Assembly: GCF_020687695.1 (NCBI RefSeq)
Contig: NZ_JAJEWL010000001.1
Location: 434,001-498,000 of the forward strand
DNA: 64,000 nt
Direction of reading: 5' to 3'
Source of the DNA: Pusillimonas sp. MFBS29
Lineage (GTDB): Bacteria; Pseudomonadota; Gammaproteobacteria; Burkholderiales; Burkholderiaceae_B
This document shows, in pieces, positions 37,585-46,970 of the stretch. A model generated the notes under the pieces. The model saw only the letters and a list, made by a program, of their open reading frames with translations. It searched no databases and was not told the origin of the DNA. A program made the translations under genes and the position numbers. How positions within the stretch are numbered: the stretch's first letter is position 1; each line of letters opens with the position of its first letter.

Positions 37585-39078
37585 ATGATGTTTTCTAATG
37601 ATCTAGGACATAATAAATTTAAAAGAATTCTTGCTGCAGCTTCCACCAGTCTGCTGGTGGCCTGCTCTGCAGTGGGTGCAACCGGTAGCGAACAGCCTTC
37701 TGCGGTCCCGGTCTTGTCGGTGCCCGATTTCACGCAAGTAGTTGCCCAGACGGAAGGCTCGGTGGTCAATATCCGCACCACTGAAGCCGTGCCTGTGCGC
37801 GCTTCGCGCCCCGGCCCCGGCAGCAACGATCCCTACGAAATGTTCCGCTGGTTTTTCGGGCCCGACTTCATGCCCCCCGGCATGCCCGGTCCGCGCGGAC
37901 GCAATGCGCCGGACGCCGAGCAGCAGGAACGCACCGTACCGCGTGGCGTAGGTTCGGGTTTCATCATCTCTGAAGATGGCTACATTCTGACCAACAATCA
38001 TGTGGTCACCAAAGCCAACGGAATTTTCGTTACCCTGACATCGGGCAAGGAATACAAGGCAGAAGTGATCGGTACCGATCCGCGTACCGATGTGGCCCTG
38101 ATCAAGATCGACGCCAAGGATCTTACTCCGTTGCCCATTGGCGATTCGGCCAAGCTCAAGAAAGGGCAGTGGGTGCTGGCCATAGGTTCGCCCTTCGGCC
38201 TGGATTCCACCGTTACATCGGGCATAGTCAGCGCCATCAATCGCGATACGGGTGACTATCTTCCTTTCATACAGACCGATGTGGCAGTAAACCCGGGTAA
38301 CTCGGGCGGTCCGCTGATCAACCTGGCCGGTCAGGTGGTGGGCGTAAATTCGCAGATCATCTCCCAGAGCGGCGGGTTCATGGGCATTTCGCTGGCCATT
38401 CCTATCGATGAAGCCATGCGTGTGGTCAAGCAGCTGAAGGAACACGGCAAGGTAACCCGGGGTCGCATCGGTGTGCAGATCAGCACAGTACCCGATGACG
38501 TGGCCAAGGCCATAGGGCTCGACGAAGCCAAGGGTGCGATGGTCAGCAATGTCGAGCAAGGCGGCCCGGCAGCCGAGGCCGGCATACGCTCGGGTGATGT
38601 CATCATCAAGTTTGATGGCAAGGACATCAAGCACATGTCCGACTTGCCACGCATTGTTGGCGCCACCAAGCCCGACAGCCGTGTTGATCTTGAAGTATGG
38701 CGCAAGGGTAAGGCAGTCGAACTGCGTGTGAAAGTAGGCGAGATGCCCAGCCCCGATGCGGCAACCCCTGACAGCAAGTCTGAAGCTCCCAAGGCGATCC
38801 CCGCTGATGCATTGGGCCTGAAGGTTACCGAAGTTCCCGAGCAGGAACGTGAGAAACTGGGTTTCAAGGGTGGTGTGCAGATTGTCGAGGCTGAAGAACC
38901 TGCCGCGACGGCCGGCCTGACGGAAGGCGACATCATCGTGACCATCAATGACACCGATGTGACCGATCCCGGGCAATATGCCAAGATCGTTTCGGGTCTG
39001 GATAAATCGCGCGCCGCTGCCTTGCTGGTGGTCCGTGGCGAGCAATCTCAATGGGTTACCATCACGCCTAAAAAATAA
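37585..39078 (+). CDS. degP: DegP/MucD-type periplasmic serine protease with lipobox-like signal
   Basis: 497 residues. Catalytic His139 (TNNHVV), Asp169 (DPRTDVALIK) and Ser240 (NPGNSGGP), then two PDZ domains (about 280-370 and 400-490). It degrades and refolds misfolded envelope proteins. The N terminus reads SLLVACSAVG, which fits a lipobox with Cys27, so the protein may be membrane-anchored. A glycine-proline-rich LA loop (about 78-112) resembles MucD. A second ATG one codon downstream has better spacing from AGGAG. Confidence 0.95.
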   Translation: MMFSNDLGHNKFKRILAAASTSLLVACSAVGATGSEQPSAVPVLSVPDFTQVVAQTEGSVVNIRTTEAVPVRASRPGPGSNDPYEMFRWFFGPDFMPPGMPGPRGRNAPDAEQQERTVPRGVGSGFIISEDGYILTNNHVVTKANGIFVTLTSGKEYKAEVIGTDPRTDVALIKIDAKDLTPLPIGDSAKLKKGQWVLAIGSPFGLDSTVTSGIVSAINRDTGDYLPFIQTDVAVNPGNSGGPLINLAGQVVGVNSQIISQSGGFMGISLAIPIDEAMRVVKQLKEHGKVTRGRIGVQISTVPDDVAKAIGLDEAKGAMVSNVEQGGPAAEAGIRSGDVIIKFDGKDIKHMSDLPRIVGATKPDSRVDLEVWRKGKAVELRVKVGEMPSPDAATPDSKSEAPKAIPADALGLKVTEVPEQEREKLGFKGGVQIVEAEEPAATAGLTEGDIIVTINDTDVTDPGQYAKIVSGLDKSRAAALLVVRGEQSQWVTITPKK

Positions 39079-39117
39079 TCTGCAGAATACGGCTAAAATG
39101 GCGCAGAGCCGAAAGGG

Positions 39118-39189
39118 GCGCCGGGTAGCAAAGGTCTGAACACGCCGGCCCAGGCGGGCTGTTCAGATTGCTCCCGGCGCTTCTTTTTT
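39118..39189 (+). terminator. Terminator after degP
   Basis: GCGCCGGG...GTCTGAACA (39118-39142) pairs with 39160-39180 with small bulges, enclosing an inner GC stem, and is followed by TTCTTTTTT (39181-39189). It separates the sigma-E operon from lepA. Confidence 0.8.
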
Positions 39190-39243
39190 GTGCCTGTTTT
39201 CTAAATATTGCTCAGGCTGTGCCGAGCTTCTTTGTGCTGGTTT

Positions 39244-41037
39244 ATGGATCACATCCGCAACTTTTCCATCATTGCCCATATCGATCATGGCAAATCCACG
39301 CTTGCCGACCGCCTGATTCATCGCTGCGGAGGCCTGGCCGATCGCGAAATGTCCACGCAAGTGCTTGATTCCATGGATATCGAGCGTGAACGGGGTATTA
39401 CCATCAAGGCCCAGACGGCAGCCCTGAGCTATAAGGCAAGGAACGGAAAGACTTATGCCCTTAACCTCATAGACACTCCCGGCCACGTTGACTTTTCTTA
39501 CGAGGTCAGTCGTTCCCTGTCGGCCTGTGAGGGTGCGCTGCTGGTGGTAGATGCTTCGCAAGGCGTCGAGGCCCAGACCGTGGCCAACTGTTATACCGCC
39601 ATCGAGCTGGGTGTCGAGGTGTTGCCCGTCCTGAACAAAATGGATCTGCCCTCGGCCGAGCCCGAGAACGCCAGGCAGGAAGTCGAAGACGTCATCGGCA
39701 TCGATGCCTCCGAGGCGATATTGTGTAGCGCAAAAACCGGGATGGGCATAGACGATATCCTTGAGACCATCGTTGCCAAGGTTCCGGCACCGGTGGGTGA
39801 TCCGGGCAAGCCCCTGCAGGCCCTGATCGTCGATTCGTGGTTTGACAACTACGTGGGCGTCGTCATGCTGGTGCGCATCGTCAATGGTGTGCTCAAGCCC
39901 AAAGACAAAATCCTGCTCATGGCGACCGGTGCCTCGCATCTGTGTGAACACATTGGTGTCTTCACGCCCAAATCCGTGCCTCGTGACCAGCTTTCAGCCG
40001 GCGAGGTAGGCTTTGTTATTGCCGGCATCAAGGAACTCGAACATGCCAAGGTGGGTGATACGATCACGCTGGCAGGTAAGCCGGCAGACCGGGCCTTGCC
40101 AGGTTTTAAAGAGGTCAAGCCCCAAGTCTTTGCCGGCCTGTATCCCGTGGAAAGCAGTGAGTACGACCAGTTGCGTGATTCCCTCGAGAAGCTGAAGCTT
40201 AACGATTCATCGTTAATGTTCGAGCCCGAGGTGTCGCAGGCACTGGGCTTTGGCTTTCGCTGCGGCTTCCTGGGTCTGCTGCACATGGAGATCGTCCAGG
40301 AGCGTCTCGAGCGTGAGTTCGACATGGACATCATCACCACGGCGCCTTCCGTGGTGTACGAGGTCGAGCAACGCGATGGCTCGGTCATCATGATAGAAAG
40401 TCCTTCGCGCATGCCCGAAGTGGGCAACATTACCGAGATTCGCGAGCCTATCGTCAACGTCACCTTGTTCATGCCACAGGAGTACGTCGGGCCGGTCATG
40501 TCGCTGTGCATGGCCAAGCGAGGCATACAGCTGAACATGACTTATCATGGTCGCCAGGTGCATTTGTCTTACGAAATGCCGCTGGCCGAGATCGTGCTGG
40601 ATTTCTTCGACAAGCTCAAGTCGGTTTCACGCGGCTATGCATCGATGGACTACGAATTCAAGGAATATCGTGCTGCCGATGTGGTGCGCGTAGACCTTCT
40701 GATCAACGGAGACCGGGTCGATGCCCTGTCCATGATCGTGCACCGCTCCAATGCGCGCTATCGTGGCCGCGAAGTGGTGTCCAAAATGCGCGGCCTGATT
40801 CCGCGTCAGATGTTTGATATCGCCATACAGGCTGCGATCGGTGCCGAAGTCGTCGCCAGGGAAAACGTCAAGGCCTTGCGCAAGAACGTATTGGCCAAAT
40901 GCTATGGTGGCGACATTACCCGCAAGAAGAAACTGCTCGAGAAGCAGAAGGCGGGCAAGAAGCGCATGAAGCAGGTAGGTAACGTGGAAATCCCCCAAGA
41001 GGCATTTCTTGCCATCTTGCAAGTTGAAGACAAGTAG
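39244..41037 (+). CDS. lepA: Elongation factor 4 (LepA)
   Basis: 597 residues, ribosomal GTPase. G1 [10 protein letters not shown]2 region RERGITIK, G3 DTPGHVDF, G4 NKMD and the LepA-specific C-terminal domain ending [19 protein letters not shown]. The ATG at 39244 matches the family start [18 protein letters not shown]. lepB follows after 27 bases, the conserved pair. Confidence 0.98.
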   Translation: MDHIRNFSIIAHIDHGKSTLADRLIHRCGGLADREMSTQVLDSMDIERERGITIKAQTAALSYKARNGKTYALNLIDTPGHVDFSYEVSRSLSACEGALLVVDASQGVEAQTVANCYTAIELGVEVLPVLNKMDLPSAEPENARQEVEDVIGIDASEAILCSAKTGMGIDDILETIVAKVPAPVGDPGKPLQALIVDSWFDNYVGVVMLVRIVNGVLKPKDKILLMATGASHLCEHIGVFTPKSVPRDQLSAGEVGFVIAGIKELEHAKVGDTITLAGKPADRALPGFKEVKPQVFAGLYPVESSEYDQLRDSLEKLKLNDSSLMFEPEVSQALGFGFRCGFLGLLHMEIVQERLEREFDMDIITTAPSVVYEVEQRDGSVIMIESPSRMPEVGNITEIREPIVNVTLFMPQEYVGPVMSLCMAKRGIQLNMTYHGRQVHLSYEMPLAEIVLDFFDKLKSVSRGYASMDYEFKEYRAADVVRVDLLINGDRVDALSMIVHRSNARYRGREVVSKMRGLIPRQMFDIAIQAAIGAEVVARENVKALRKNVLAKCYGGDITRKKKLLEKQKAGKKRMKQVGNVEIPQEAFLAILQVEDK

Positions 41038-41064
41038 CGTGAAACACAATAAGGTATATCTGGC

Positions 41065-41952
41065 ATGAGTTGGGATTTCGCCCTGATTTTGTTTGTTCTG
41101 CTGGTGCTGACCGGTGTGGTCTGGTGTCTGGATTTCTTTTATTTGCGTGCCAGGCGACGTGCCAAAGGCGTGGCCGCCATGGCGGCAGTGGAACCGGCCG
41201 TCGCCGGCATGGGGCAGGCCGAGGCCACCCGTATGCGTCAGGAAGCCTATGACAAGGCGAATCGCGCTCCGTGGTGGGTAGAGTATTGCGTCAGCTTCTT
41301 TCCCGTCATTCTGTTCGTATTTGCCTTGCGGTCGTTTGTGGTCGAGCCTTTCCGCATTCCTTCGGGCTCCATGCTGCCCACCTTGCAAAATGGTGACCTC
41401 ATCCTTGTTAACAAATTCCAGTACGGTATTCGTTTGCCCGTGCTCGACAAGAAAGTCATTGAGCTGGGCTCGCCCCGCCGTGGCGACGTCATGGTGTTCC
41501 GCTATCCGGTCGATACCGATGTCGACTATATCAAGCGGGTGGTTGGCCTGCCTGGCGATGTCGTGCAGTACCGCAACAAGGTGCTTACCATTAACGGACA
41601 GGTAGTACAGAGCGCTCGCGATGGCGACTTTTTCGAACCCGATCGTTCCGCCTATGTGGGTCGTTACACCGAAAAGCTGGGTGAAAAAGAGCACAAGATC
41701 CTGCTGAACAAGCAGACCTCGCAGGATTACATGGCGATTTCCAATTTTCCCTACCGCGAGAATTGCGAGTACCTGGGCAACGGAGTGCGGTGCACCGTGC
41801 CAGAGGGGCATTATTTCATGATGGGTGATAATCGCGACAATAGCCTGGACAGCCGCTATTGGGGCTTTGTGCCAGATGAGTACATCGTCGGCCGGGCATT
41901 CTTCATCTGGATGAACTTCAGCGAACCCAGCCGCATAGGCGGGTTTGATTGA
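41065..41952 (+). CDS. lepB: Signal peptidase I
   Basis: 295 residues. Two N-terminal membrane segments (about 4-26 and 74-92), catalytic Ser102 in [11 protein letters not shown] and Lys157 in [12 protein letters not shown], and the box E motif [14 protein letters not shown]. It removes signal peptides of exported proteins on the outer face of the inner membrane. The stop shares one base with the rnc start. Confidence 0.98.
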   Translation: MSWDFALILFVLLVLTGVVWCLDFFYLRARRRAKGVAAMAAVEPAVAGMGQAEATRMRQEAYDKANRAPWWVEYCVSFFPVILFVFALRSFVVEPFRIPSGSMLPTLQNGDLILVNKFQYGIRLPVLDKKVIELGSPRRGDVMVFRYPVDTDVDYIKRVVGLPGDVVQYRNKVLTINGQVVQSARDGDFFEPDRSAYVGRYTEKLGEKEHKILLNKQTSQDYMAISNFPYRENCEYLGNGVRCTVPEGHYFMMGDNRDNSLDSRYWGFVPDEYIVGRAFFIWMNFSEPSRIGGFD

Positions 41953-42710
41953 TGAGCAGTCTGACGACCCTGCAGGCGGCCCTGGGCCATCAGTTCCAGG
42001 ACGCCTCTTTGCTGGAGCTGGCGCTTACCCATCGCAGTCACAGCGCGCATCATAATGAGCGTCTCGAATTCCTGGGCGATTCGGTGCTTAATTTCGTCGT
42101 GGCATCTTTGTTGTTCGCGCGCTTTCCGCAAATAGACGAAGGCGATCTGTCGCGCCTGCGCGCCAACCTGGTCAAACAGGCTTCCCTGGCCGATATTGCG
42201 GGCAAGCTTGATCTTTCGCAGCATTTGCGTCTGGGCGAGGGTGAGCTCAAAAGCGGCGGTTTTCGCCGTCCATCGATTCTGGCTGACGCACTGGAAGCCT
42301 TGTTCGGAGCGGCTTATCTGGACGGCGGTTTCGAGTGTGCCCAGAAGGTGATAGAGCGTCAGTACACGACCATACTCGAAAACGTCGACGAAAAGACGCT
42401 GGGCAAAGATCCCAAGACACTGCTGCAGGAACTGCTGCAGGCACGCAAGCTTGACCTGCCCGTCTATGCGGTTGTCGCCACGCATGGCGCGGCGCATAAT
42501 CAGTTATTTGAAGTCGAGTGCCGGATTCAGGCGCTTGATGTGAAGGTTTCCGCAGGCGGAGCCAGTCGCCGGGCCGCCGAGCAGTCTGCTGCCGAGCTTG
42601 CTATTGCCGCCATCAAAGCCATACCGCAAGCCAAGGGGCAGCGTAAGCCGCGCGCTCGCAAGTCGACCCAGCTTTCCCTGCCGGTAGCCGTCTCCCAGGA
42701 GAAAAAATGA
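41952..42710 (+). CDS. rnc: Ribonuclease III
   Basis: 252 residues. The catalytic signature [13 protein letters not shown] is near residue 35 and a double-stranded RNA-binding domain covers about 150-225. A basic tail (PKARKSTQ-like, rich in Lys and Arg) follows. It processes rRNA precursors and structured RNA. The start overlaps the lepB stop (TGATG) and the end overlaps era (ATGA). Confidence 0.97.
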   Translation: MSSLTTLQAALGHQFQDASLLELALTHRSHSAHHNERLEFLGDSVLNFVVASLLFARFPQIDEGDLSRLRANLVKQASLADIAGKLDLSQHLRLGEGELKSGGFRRPSILADALEALFGAAYLDGGFECAQKVIERQYTTILENVDEKTLGKDPKTLLQELLQARKLDLPVYAVVATHGAAHNQLFEVECRIQALDVKVSAGGASRRAAEQSAAELAIAAIKAIPQAKGQRKPRARKSTQLSLPVAVSQEKK

Positions 42711-43594
42711 CTGCACCTTTCCGTTGTGGTTTTGTGGCGGTAGTTGGCCGTCCCAATGTTGGGAAATCGACCCTGACCAATGCACTGATTGGCAGCAAGA
42801 TATCCATTGTCTCGCGCAAGGCGCAAACCACACGTCATCGCATACACGGCGTGCTGACGCGTGATAACGAGCAATTCGTCTTTGTTGACACCCCGGGCTT
42901 CCAGACTCGCCACGGTGGCGCCATGAACCGCATGATGAATCGCGTGGTCACACAGGCGTTGGCCGAGGTGGATGTCACCGTGCATGTGGTCGAGGCGGGC
43001 AAGTGGTCGGCCGGAGACGAACAGCTGCTGCCTTTGCTGCCCAAGGGCGGCAATACCATACTGGTCGTGAACAAGGTCGATGCGCTCAAAAGCAAGAACG
43101 ACATGTTTGCCTACGTCAGCAAGATCATGGCCTTGCATCCGTATTCGGCTGTGGTGCCGGTCAGTGCATTGCGCGGCATACAGCTTGAGAACCTGTTGCA
43201 GGAAATCGCTGCGCGGTTGCCCGAAAGCGAACCCATGTTCGAGGTCGATACCCTGACTGACCGGCCCATGCGTTTTATCGCTGCCGAACTGATCCGCGAG
43301 AAAATATTCCGCCTGGTGGGTGATGAGCTCCCTTACGGGTGCACGGTCATCATCGAGCAGTGGGATGAGAACGAGTCGGGCGCCCGTATCGCTGCCTGCG
43401 TTGTGGTCGAGCGCGAAACGCACAAACCCATATTGTTGGGCACGGGTGGTGCACACATGAAACGCATAGCCTCTGAAGCACGGCAAGACATGGTCAAGCT
43501 GCTGGAAAAGCCGGTATTCCTTGATGTCTATATCAAGGTACGCAAAGGGTGGTCCGATCGCGAGAGTGCCCTGCGCGAATTGGGATATGAGTAA
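42707..43594 (+). CDS. era: GTPase Era
   Basis: 295 residues. G1 [10 protein letters not shown]3 DTPGF, G4 NKVD and a C-terminal KH domain containing the loop [15 protein letters not shown]. It assembles the 30S subunit by binding the 16S rRNA 3' end. Overlaps rnc by four and recO by eight bases. Confidence 0.98.
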   Translation: MTAPFRCGFVAVVGRPNVGKSTLTNALIGSKISIVSRKAQTTRHRIHGVLTRDNEQFVFVDTPGFQTRHGGAMNRMMNRVVTQALAEVDVTVHVVEAGKWSAGDEQLLPLLPKGGNTILVVNKVDALKSKNDMFAYVSKIMALHPYSAVVPVSALRGIQLENLLQEIAARLPESEPMFEVDTLTDRPMRFIAAELIREKIFRLVGDELPYGCTVIIEQWDENESGARIAACVVVERETHKPILLGTGGAHMKRIASEARQDMVKLLEKPVFLDVYIKVRKGWSDRESALRELGYE

Positions 43595-44171
43595 ACGGGC
43601 ACAGCGCGTTCAAGATACTGCCGCCTATCTGTTGCATTCGGCACCCTGGCGGGAAACATCGCTGATCATTCAGGTGTTCAGCCGCCAGCATGGTGTGCTG
43701 GCACTGGTTGCCAAGGGCGCCAAGCGGCCTTATTCGGTGCTGCGGCCTGTATTGTCGGCCTTCCAGCCCCTGGCCTTGTCCTGGAGCGGCGCCAATGAAG
43801 TCAAGACCCTGACACGGGCCGAATCGGCAGGCATACGAAAACTGGGTGGCCAGGCTTATATGTCGGCCTGGTACATGAATGAGCTGGTCCTGCGCCTGCT
43901 GCCGCGCGAAGATCCCCATCCTGTGCTGTACGACGCATACGAGCACGCACTTCAAAGACTGGCGTTGCAGCAGTCGGCCGCCAGCGCCTTACGCCGCTTC
44001 GAATGGATGTTGTTGCAGGAAACCGGCTATGGTCTGGAAGAAGAGACGCCGGATTTTGATGACCCCCGTACAGAGCCGGCCTTGCGCCAGTCCTTGCGTG
44101 CACGGCTGAATGAGCTGCTGAGCCGGCCCTTGCAGACCCGCAAGGTCTTGATGGAGTTGCAGAGATATTGA
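43587..44171 (+). CDS. recO: DNA repair protein RecO, short form
   Basis: 194 residues, against about 240 in E. coli and many relatives. The N-terminal OB-fold (AYLLHSAPWRETSLIIQVFSRQHGVLALVAKGAK) and the helical part (MSAWYMNELVLRLL, ALRRFEWMLLQETGYGL) are intact. After GYGLEEETPDFDD the sequence goes almost directly to the terminal helices (LNELLSRPLQTRKVLMELQ), so the central segment of roughly 45 residues, which in some RecO proteins carries a zinc site, is missing. The frame is clean. RecO loads RecA with RecR and anneals strands. Confidence 0.92.
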   Translation: MSKRAQRVQDTAAYLLHSAPWRETSLIIQVFSRQHGVLALVAKGAKRPYSVLRPVLSAFQPLALSWSGANEVKTLTRAESAGIRKLGGQAYMSAWYMNELVLRLLPREDPHPVLYDAYEHALQRLALQQSAASALRRFEWMLLQETGYGLEEETPDFDDPRTEPALRQSLRARLNELLSRPLQTRKVLMELQRY

Positions 44172-44752
44172 AAGTGCGCATTCCCCGGATCATTGTGCTG
44201 GATACCTGTGTGCTCATATCCAATGTGCTGCGCCAGGGATTCCTGCATTTGGCGCAGCAAGGCTGTTTCGAGCCGGCATGGAGCCGTATTATCGGTGACG
44301 AATGGTGCCGTACTGCTGCGCGCCTGTGGGCAGTGGACCAGGCTGATATAGACGCACAGTGGCGAGCCTTGCAGCAGGATTTTCCGGCTGCGGACTGCGG
44401 TGAAATCAGCACATTCAAGGAAGGCCTGAAGCGCAGCGACCCCAAAGACTGGCACGTAATTGCGGCAGCACGCGCCGCGCAGGCGGCGCGACCGGACACC
44501 AGCGTGGGCATCGTGACACGCAATATCAGAGACTTCAATCGTTCTGAAATGCATCACCTGGGCCTGGTGTTGCTGGATCCCGACCAACTGCTGCTGCGTT
44601 GCCAGGAAGAGTATCCGCAACACATAAAGGCCTTGCTGGAAAGTCTGCCCGCATACGCCCAGGCTCCTGGCAGGCCGCTGGAGTCCGTATCGGACATCCT
44701 CAAGCGTGAGCGCCTGTTTCGATTCAATAAGGTGTGTTTATGCAGCCCATAA
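44168..44752 (+). CDS. PIN-domain protein (putative ribonuclease)
   Basis: 194 residues. IIVLDTCVLISN, the glutamate in IIGDEWCRT, SDPKDWHVIAAA and TRNIRDF provide the four acidic residues of a PIN nuclease. The protein is longer than VapC toxins, and no antitoxin gene precedes it; this suggests a stand-alone PIN protein rather than half of a toxin-antitoxin pair. The TTG start overlaps the recO stop; GTG at 44174 is an alternative. In relatives pdxJ often follows recO, so this may be an insertion. Confidence 0.8.
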   Translation: MKVRIPRIIVLDTCVLISNVLRQGFLHLAQQGCFEPAWSRIIGDEWCRTAARLWAVDQADIDAQWRALQQDFPAADCGEISTFKEGLKRSDPKDWHVIAAARAAQAARPDTSVGIVTRNIRDFNRSEMHHLGLVLLDPDQLLLRCQEEYPQHIKALLESLPAYAQAPGRPLESVSDILKRERLFRFNKVCLCSP

Positions 44753-45663
44753 GACAGGGCGTCGCGCTGTCGGTCTTGTCGTCATTCCTGTTTGCCACGC
44801 TTTACTACTACACGACTGTTCTGCCGCCATTGAAGGGCACAGAGGTTTTTGCATGGCGGATATTGCTTTGCCTGCCGGTGCTTGCCCTGGCTATCCACCG
44901 TGCGCGGGGATGGAATGAGATTTCCGCGCTGCATGCGCGCCTGCGGCATGAGCCTCGCCTGTGGCTGCTGTTCATGCTCAGTGCAGGCCTGATCGGTGTG
45001 CAGCTGTGGCTGTTTGCCTGGGCCCCGCTTAACCAGAAAGGCCTGGATGTTTCGATGGGCTATTTTCTGCTGCCCATGGTCATGGTGCTGGTTGGAAGGG
45101 TGTTCTATGCAGAGCGCCTGAGCAGGGTGCAAACCATTGCTGTGCTGGTGGCAGCGGTCGGTGTTGCTAACGAACTGTGGCGCCTGGGCTCGTTCTCCTG
45201 GGCCACGGCGTTGGTCATGTTTGGCTATCCACCGTATTTCATGCTGCGTCGGCGCCTGCATATAGGTTCGCTCAGCACATTGTGGTTTGACATGATGTTC
45301 ATCACTCCGGCCGCCTTGTTCATACTGCTCAGCCAGGACTTCAGTGTGATGCAACAGTTTTCACAATTTCCACGGCTGTTTGGCCTGGTGCCGTTACTGG
45401 GCCTGATCAGTTCGGCGGCCCTGTTGGCCTATATTTCCGCCAGCCGGCTCCTGCCGCTGGGCCTGTTTGGCATACTGGGCTATGTCGAGCCTGTGCTGCT
45501 GTTCTGGGTTGCCTATCTGTTCCTGCACGAGGCTGTGTCGTACCAGGCGTGGTTTACTTACGTGCCAATCTGGATAGCCGTGGTATTGATCGCAGGCGAG
45601 GGCGCCGTGGCCTGGGTGCGTACCGGCAACAGCAAAAAAGAAACGCCCAGGCAACAAACCTGA
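44740..45663 (+). CDS. rarD: RarD-type EamA/DMT-superfamily transporter
   Basis: 307 residues with about ten membrane segments. QPIRQGVALSVLSSFLFATLYYYTTVLPPL and LVPLLGLISSAALLAYISASRLLPLGLFGILGYVEPVLLF are typical of RarD. The transported compound is unknown. It overlaps the PIN gene by 13 bases. The minus-strand terminator of the next gene lies inside its last codons. Confidence 0.9.
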   Translation: MQPIRQGVALSVLSSFLFATLYYYTTVLPPLKGTEVFAWRILLCLPVLALAIHRARGWNEISALHARLRHEPRLWLLFMLSAGLIGVQLWLFAWAPLNQKGLDVSMGYFLLPMVMVLVGRVFYAERLSRVQTIAVLVAAVGVANELWRLGSFSWATALVMFGYPPYFMLRRRLHIGSLSTLWFDMMFITPAALFILLSQDFSVMQQFSQFPRLFGLVPLLGLISSAALLAYISASRLLPLGLFGILGYVEPVLLFWVAYLFLHEAVSYQAWFTYVPIWIAVVLIAGEGAVAWVRTGNSKKETPRQQT

Positions 45664-45671
45664 GCGTTTCT
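45639..45671 (-). terminator. Terminator of the BI-1-family gene, within the end of rarD
   Basis: AGAAACGCCCAGG (45639-45651) pairs with 45659-45671 with one mismatch. On the minus strand the stem is followed by TTTTTGCTG. It overlaps the last rarD codons. Confidence 0.75.
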
Positions 45672-45717
45672 GTACCGCAAGGGCCGGGCTGATGCCGGCG
45701 CCTGTTGCGAGGCTGTA

Positions 45718-46422
45718 TCAGTCGCGGTCGCCGCCAAAGATGCCAAGCAGCATCAGCAGGTTGGCGAAAATATTGTAGACATCAAGATAAACGGCCAGGG
45801 TGGCGGTCACGTAGTTGGTTTCGCCGCCGTTGACGATGCGTTGCAGGTCGACCAGCAGCAGTGCCGAGAAAATGGCTACTGCCATGACCGAGATGGTGAG
45901 CATCAGGGCGGGCATTTGCAGGAAGATGTTGGCCAGCGAGGCAACGATAAGAATAATGACACCAATGAACAGGAACTTGTGCATGGTGGAGAAATCGCGC
46001 TTGCTGGTCGATGCCACGCTGGCCATGGCGCCGAACACGATGGCCGTGCCGCCGAACGCAAACATAATGAGCTGTGACCCGTTGGCAAGGCCCAGTACAT
46101 GGCCCAGCAGACGGGACAGCATGATGCCCATGAAGAAGGTGAAGGCCAGCAGCAGGGCAACGCCTACCGAGCTGTTCTTGTTGCGTTCGATCAGGAACAT
46201 GAGGCCGAAGGCGCCGGCCAGAAAGACGATGGCACTTACACCAGGGCTGGACCCCATGATCTGGTTGATGCCGGTATTAAGGCCGACGATGGCGCCCAGC
46301 ACGGTGGGAACCATGCTCAGGGCCAGCAGCCAGTACGTATTGCGCAGGACGCGGTTACGCGCCACGGCTGACGCGTTCGTGCCGTATCCGCCTGATGTAA
46401 CGGGTTGACGTAGATCGCTCAT
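45718..46422 (-). CDS. Bax inhibitor-1 family membrane protein
   Basis: 234 residues with seven membrane segments, beginning after a soluble 25-residue N terminus. The terminal segment VYLDVYNIFANLLMLLGIFGGDRD, with conserved aspartates, is characteristic of bacterial YccA/YbhL proteins. E. coli YccA modulates FtsH and SecY; the role here is not shown. Monocistronic. Confidence 0.95.
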   Translation of the reverse strand: MSDLRQPVTSGGYGTNASAVARNRVLRNTYWLLALSMVPTVLGAIVGLNTGINQIMGSSPGVSAIVFLAGAFGLMFLIERNKNSSVGVALLLAFTFFMGIMLSRLLGHVLGLANGSQLIMFAFGGTAIVFGAMASVASTSKRDFSTMHKFLFIGVIILIVASLANIFLQMPALMLTISVMAVAIFSALLLVDLQRIVNGGETNYVTATLAVYLDVYNIFANLLMLLGIFGGDRD

Positions 46423-46529
46423 TTGGAATCCTTTTCGTGTGCTGTGCTTGGGTCGCCGACGATGGCGAAGTATGGGCTTAGGTTAACTGACATTCAGCTG
46501 AACATGCAAATGGTTTTTGCCATGCCCGC

Positions 46530-46961
46530 TCAGGACAGCTTATGCGCCCGCAGCGCGTGCCCGGCGGTTTTATATTGTGTCCATCGTTGCCGGGCCGCGA
46601 GCTTGTCTTCCTCGTGTTCGGAAACGATTTCCAGTATGCGGTCAAAGTGTTCATAACCGGGTGGACAGGCCAGGTCGAGATTAACGAGCCATGGCTGTTG
46701 CAGCGTTGCATCCTGGGGAAGGGTGGGTGCGCTGGAGGTCAGGCAGACCCGGGTCTGGCCGGCCAGGGGGTCGTCGACCATGACGTGCGGGACAAATGCC
46801 GTGGGATCGAAACTCCAGAGCAAGCGATCGAAACGCTCAAGTTTCTGTTTGTCTTGCGTGTAGATCAATACGTGGCGACCCGCGTCATAGTGCTTGCGCA
46901 CGACCTCGCAGGCCGTGCGCAAGCGATGAGGGGCACCGAAAGCGAAGTCGATTCGGCTCAT
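46530..46961 (-). CDS. holC: DNA polymerase III subunit chi
   Basis: 143 residues. Begins MSRIDFAFGAPHRLRTACEVVRKHYDAGRHVLIY and contains LERFDRLLWSFDPTAFVPHV, both standard for HolC. It links the clamp loader to SSB. It lies nine bases after pepA on the same strand, the conserved pepA-holC order. Confidence 0.95.
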   Translation of the reverse strand: MSRIDFAFGAPHRLRTACEVVRKHYDAGRHVLIYTQDKQKLERFDRLLWSFDPTAFVPHVMVDDPLAGQTRVCLTSSAPTLPQDATLQQPWLVNLDLACPPGYEHFDRILEIVSEHEEDKLAARQRWTQYKTAGHALRAHKLS

Positions 46962-46970
46962 GCTCGGGTA

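Noticed and set aside
37603-39051. Long minus-strand frame (482 codons) opposite degP
   Set aside because: Antisense shadow of a clearly coding gene with intact catalytic residues on the + strand.
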